Assembly: GCF_009711225.1 (NCBI RefSeq)
Contig: NZ_WMIE01000002.1
Coordinates: 248,001-312,000, forward strand
Length of the DNA: 64,000 nt
Direction: 5' to 3'
Source of the DNA: Paracoccus aestuariivivens
GTDB taxonomy: Bacteria > Pseudomonadota > Alphaproteobacteria > Rhodobacterales > Rhodobacteraceae
A program made the translations under genes and the position numbers. Each line of letters opens with the position of its first letter. The stretch's first letter is position 1. The notes below the pieces were generated by a model. The model was not told the origin of the DNA, ran no database searches, and saw only the letters and a program-made list of their open reading frames with translations. Shown here one piece after another: positions 61,329-64,000 of the stretch.

Positions 61329-61781
61329 ATGCGCTATCTGATCCTTTGCCTTGCCTTGCTGCTTACGGGCCCGTCTTGGGCCGTTCAGCCCGACGAGGTG
61401 TTGTCCGATCCCGCGCTCGAAGCACGGGCGCGGGAAATTTCCAAGATCTTGCGCTGTCCGGTCTGTCAGGGTGAGACGATCGACGAATCCAATGCTCCGA
61501 TCAGTCGCGACTTGCGGCTGTATCTACGTGAAAGGCTGGTTGCGGGAGATAGCGATTCCGAAGCCGTGAAATCCGTCACCGACCGGTTCGGCGAATATGT
61601 CCTGTTCGAGCCGCCTGCGCGGGGGATCAACTGGTTGCTGTATCTGGCCGGACCGGTGATGGCGCTACTGGCGCTTCTGATCGGCTGGCGCTTCATCCGC
61701 TCGCGCAATGATCCGGAATCTGACGCAACCACGCTGACCCCCGAGGAAAAGACGCGGCTCGAGCGGTTGATGCGGGACTGA
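61329..61781 (+). CDS. ccmH: Cytochrome c maturation protein CcmH (CycL)
   Basis: A 150-residue thioredoxin-like redox protein with a signal peptide (MRYLILCLALLLTGPSWAVQ) and one C-terminal membrane helix (about residues 100-122). The redox pair is LRCPVCQ (Cys43, Cys46). It keeps apocytochrome thiols reduced for haem ligation by CcmF. The start is 5 bp after the ccmF stop. An open frame from 61302 would overlap ccmF and lacks a signal. Confidence 0.94.
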   Translation: MRYLILCLALLLTGPSWAVQPDEVLSDPALEARAREISKILRCPVCQGETIDESNAPISRDLRLYLRERLVAGDSDSEAVKSVTDRFGEYVLFEPPARGINWLLYLAGPVMALLALLIGWRFIRSRNDPESDATTLTPEEKTRLERLMRD

Positions 61782-61848
61782 CGTCGGGTCGCCTCTTCCG
61801 TGATACCGGTGCCACGGTCAGGATGTCTCCCAAACACGCGGAGGAGCC

Positions 61849-62619
61849 ATGACCTATCAAACCATCACCGTCGGACAACAGGACGGCATCACCCAGATCA
61901 CGCTGAACCGCCCGGAGGTCATGAACGCGCTGAACCGTGCCATGCGGGCCGAGTTGACGCAGGCGCTAGGCGCGTTGCCTGATGACACGCGCTGCGTCGT
62001 TCTGACCGGAAACGGTCGGGCCTTCTGTTCGGGTCAGGATCTGGGCGATGCGACCGCAGGGCTGGATGTCGAACGTATCCTGCGCGAGGAATACGAGCCG
62101 ATGCTGGCGGCCATCACCGGCGCACCGGTGCCGGTGATCGCGGCGGTCAACGGTATCGCGGCAGGCGCGGGGGCCAATCTGGCGCTTGCGGCCGATGTGG
62201 TCATTGCAACGGAAAGCGCGGTGTTCGTGCAGGCGTTCAGCAAGATCGGCCTAATCCCCGATGCCGGAGGAACCTATATCATTCCGCGCAATGTCGGGAC
62301 CGCACGGGCGATGGGCATGATGCTTTTCGCCGATCCGGTTCCGGCTCGTCAGGCTGCCGATTGGGGGATGATCTGGGAAGCGGTTCCGGACGCCGAATTT
62401 TTGGACCGGATTCGGGGCCGTGCGGCGGCGTTGGCGAATGGCCCGACCCGTTCGTTCCTTGCGATCCGGCGGGCACTGGCGGAAAGCGCGGCGAATGATA
62501 TGCCTGCCCAGCTTGCGCTTGAGGCGAAACTGCAGGCCGAGATGGCCCGTACAGCCGATTTCGCCGAAGGGGTTGCCGCCTTCATGCAAAAACGCTCGGC
62601 GAAGTTCACCGGACGCTAA
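61849..62619 (+). CDS. Enoyl-CoA hydratase/isomerase (PaaG-like)
   Basis: A 256-residue crotonase-family protein. NALNRAMRAELTQAL, the oxyanion-hole block GRAFCSGQDLGD (FCSGQDL) and NGIAAGAGANLALAADVVIA are present, followed by QAFSKIGLIPDAGGTY. The FCSGQDL signature and the short loop after it resemble PaaG, the 1,2-epoxyphenylacetyl-CoA isomerase, which also fits a phenylacetate route downstream of the indolepyruvate enzyme. No other paa genes are close, so the role is uncertain. Confidence 0.85.
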   Translation: MTYQTITVGQQDGITQITLNRPEVMNALNRAMRAELTQALGALPDDTRCVVLTGNGRAFCSGQDLGDATAGLDVERILREEYEPMLAAITGAPVPVIAAVNGIAAGAGANLALAADVVIATESAVFVQAFSKIGLIPDAGGTYIIPRNVGTARAMGMMLFADPVPARQAADWGMIWEAVPDAEFLDRIRGRAAALANGPTRSFLAIRRALAESAANDMPAQLALEAKLQAEMARTADFAEGVAAFMQKRSAKFTGR

Positions 62620-62622
62620 CGC

Positions 62623-63303
62623 TCAGGTGATCCAGCAGAAACGCGGATCTCGGGTGCGATTGTCAAAGAATGGCACGTTGGCGGGGCCGCTAAGCGGTCC
62701 CGGTCGCTTTGCGATGCTGGCAATCTCGGCCAGAACGACCTCGGTGATGAACGGCAGGTTCAAGGCCCGCGCCTCGGTCAGGGGAACCCAGTGCAGATGC
62801 GAAAGCTCGTCGCAGGCCGCGCTGAAATCATGGCGGTCGCCATGAAGTTTCTCGGCATCCAGAAGCAGGAAGCGGGCGTCGAAGCGCCGCGTTCCTCCGG
62901 GCGGAGTGATTGCGCGGAACACATAGATCAGTGCCGAAGGGTCGGGGCTTAGGCCAGCGTCGCGGTAATGCTGCCAATCTTGCGGTGCGGCTCCGGTGGG
63001 GCCGGTCATCAGGCCGGTTTCCTCGGCCAGTTCCCGAAGTGCGGCGGCGGCCAGCGCCTCAGGGGACGAGGTCGGGCTGTCGCTGCTGACCGAGGCAAGC
63101 AGGCGTCGCGTCACCGGATCAAGCGGTCCTGCCATCTTGGCCGAAGTATCGGCGGGATCGACCGCGCCACCGGGAAACACGTATTTCGAGGGCATGAAGG
63201 CCGCCGAAGCCCCCCTTTGCCCCATCAGGACGGCTGGACCGCCACGGGCTGTACGGTCCAGCACGATCAGTGTCGCGGCATCGCGAATGGGGATGTCGGT
63301 CAC
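62623..63303 (-). CDS. Nudix hydrolase
   Basis: A 226-residue Nudix protein. The Nudix box core is ALRELAEETGLM (around residues 88-99), and the phosphate-clearing loop region FMPSKYVFPGGAVDP is conserved. Nudix enzymes hydrolyse nucleoside diphosphates linked to other groups; coenzyme A-type pyrophosphatases look similar. The substrate is not predictable. It overlaps the DUF983 gene by 4 bp, so they are co-translated. Confidence 0.87.
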   Translation of the reverse strand: MTDIPIRDAATLIVLDRTARGGPAVLMGQRGASAAFMPSKYVFPGGAVDPADTSAKMAGPLDPVTRRLLASVSSDSPTSSPEALAAAALRELAEETGLMTGPTGAAPQDWQHYRDAGLSPDPSALIYVFRAITPPGGTRRFDARFLLLDAEKLHGDRHDFSAACDELSHLHWVPLTEARALNLPFITEVVLAEIASIAKRPGPLSGPANVPFFDNRTRDPRFCWIT

Positions 63304-63710
63304 GCGGCGCTTGCCTTTTCGGCCTGCCGTTCACCGCCAAATCCATGCATCCGCCGCGCCCATTGGAAGCCGATGAAGCCGCCCTTGATCACTGGCAGCA
63401 AGACCAGTGACAGAATGATCGCACCAAGACCGAAGCCGATCAGCATCGAGATCGCCGAGGGGCGGAATGCCATATAGACCGCAAGCAATAGCGGGGCGCC
63501 CAGATGGGACACCAGCAGGATCGTCAGATAGGCCGGACCGTCATCGGCGCGGTGGTGAAACAATTCCTCGCCGCATGAATCGCAATGGTTCCGCACGGCC
63601 AGATAACCGTCGAACAGGCGTCCTTTGCCACAATTCGGGCAACGTCTTGCGGCGCCGCGCAGCATTGCAGGTTTCACGCGCCTGTCGCCTTCGGCATTGG
63701 GTTGAGCCAT
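63300..63710 (-). CDS. DUF983 family membrane protein with zinc finger
   Basis: A 136-residue protein. The N-terminus carries two CxxC pairs (CPNCGKGRLFDGYL and CDSCGEELFHH), a probable zinc ribbon, and two membrane helices follow (about residues 60-80 and 85-107). The C-terminal QWARRMHGF is typical of DUF983. The function is unknown; in some species family members lie near cytochrome oxidase genes. It overlaps the Nudix gene by 4 bp. Confidence 0.9.
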   Translation of the reverse strand: MAQPNAEGDRRVKPAMLRGAARRCPNCGKGRLFDGYLAVRNHCDSCGEELFHHRADDGPAYLTILLVSHLGAPLLLAVYMAFRPSAISMLIGFGLGAIILSLVLLPVIKGGFIGFQWARRMHGFGGERQAEKASAA

Positions 63711-63787
63711 CTCGGTCCTCCGGTTCCCCGCTCATCCTAAATCTAGGCAGGCGCGGGGCAAAACGGAAGACGGACCTGTGTCGCAGA

Positions 63788-64000
63788 TCACGCGGCAAGA
63801 GCCGAGGCGGCGATCACGATCCGGTTCCGGCCCATGGCTTTGGCGTTCAGCAGCGCGCGATCGGCATGTGCGAGCAGATGTTCCGGCGCGGGAATGTCGA
63901 TCTCGGCCTGACCGCAACCCAGAACCGCGACTCCGGCTGAAAGCGAGACCTGGATTTCGGAGATCTGGCATTCGCTTGGCAGCCGGACCGGAGTCGACTG
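63788..64000 (-). CDS. GGDEF-domain protein, C-terminal fragment (cut by window edge)
   Basis: The last 70 residues of a protein whose start is beyond the window. The sequence SAGVAVLG...HLLAHADRALLNAKAMGRNRIVIAA is the C-terminal part of a GGDEF domain (A-D-x-A-L-x-x-A-K-x-x-G-R-N-R). The GG(D/E)EF motif itself and any sensory domain are outside, so activity as a diguanylate cyclase cannot be judged. It ends about 80 bp before the DUF983 gene start and runs in the same direction. Confidence 0.85.
   Translation of the reverse strand, partial: QSTPVRLPSECQISEIQVSLSAGVAVLGCGQAEIDIPAPEHLLAHADRALLNAKAMGRNRIVIAASALAA

Noticed and set aside
1..64000. CRISPR arrays, IS elements, prophage or integrase genes
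   Set aside because: No regularly spaced repeats of 24-40 bp, no transposase-like protein, no att-like flanks. The lysis pair at 58.1-59.3 kb has no phage neighbours.

Overview
The window is 64 kb of GC-rich, densely coded chromosomal DNA from an alphaproteobacterium, most likely family Rhodobacteraceae and perhaps Paracoccus or a close relative. This rests on gene content: a cbb3 oxidase assembly pair (ccoI-ccoS), a DUF2312/GapR nucleoid protein, a FYDLN-acid (TIGR02300) protein, a Suv3-type helicase, a cytochrome b561-YceI fusion, an S11 carboxypeptidase with a long tail, and a GTA-type endolysin/holin pair. I see no rRNA, tRNA, CRISPR array, transposase, integrase or prophage structural gene. 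About 70 protein genes were recognised, including several too short or too truncated for a simple ORF scan: ccoS at 883, a 44-residue lipoprotein at 42413-42547, and a GGDEF fragment at the right edge.

Layout. 1-7.4 kb: end of ccoI, ccoS, a D,D-carboxypeptidase, clpS with an RsmC-like methyltransferase and an SDR in one operon, a lipoprotein, hemF, and a maltose-type acetyltransferase coupled to SufT. 7.5-16.3 kb: MipA/OmpV, an ABC-F ATPase, ndk, thymidine kinase with b561-YceI, a DEAD-box helicase with a structured leader, dtd, gapR. 16.5-29 kb: a TetR-like regulator, lolC-lolD, a PAP2 protein, a small secreted protein, parE-ynfA, GST, a run of peptidases and hydrolases, and an SCP2 protein. 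28.8-38.9 kb: TPR protein, Suv3-type helicase with S4 protein, fdxA, carD behind a long leader, TIGR02300, a YgjP/SprT protease, a GntR regulator, hom, a glycosyltransferase pair. 39-49.6 kb: small envelope lipoproteins, alr-mlaE-mlaF, phoH-ybeY-corC, an ABM-GNAT fusion. 49.7-64 kb: purL, a candidate sRNA, a LysR regulator divergent from a giant indolepyruvate:ferredoxin oxidoreductase, murI, ccmE, the lysis cassette, ccmF-ccmH, an enoyl-CoA hydratase, a Nudix protein, DUF983 and a GGDEF fragment.

How genes work together. The ccm genes (cytochrome c maturation), ccoI/ccoS (cbb3 oxidase copper delivery and assembly) and hemF (haem) serve respiration. lolC-lolD, mlaE-mlaF, alr, murI and the D,D-carboxypeptidase serve the envelope. 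Suv3-type helicase, S4 protein, YbeY, RsmC-like enzyme, DEAD-box helicase and ABC-F serve RNA and ribosome metabolism.

Most notable signals. (1) An endolysin gene and an overlapping three-TM holin gene of the type used to release gene transfer agents sit inside the ccmE/ccmF cluster, behind a perfect TTAA-N7-TTAA CtrA-type site. (2) A compact candidate small RNA lies on the minus strand at 52049-52132, with promoter, GAAA-capped hairpin, CUCCCU loop and a strong terminator. (3) The carD leader contains a complete intrinsic terminator 36 nt before the start codon. (4) The DEAD-box helicase leader has a nested RNA fold. (5) The oxidoreductase promoter contains a T-N11-A palindrome and a 22-bp near-perfect copy of the gene's own 5' end. 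(6) Three exact 11-bp-phased GTACAC iterons precede the PAP2 gene.
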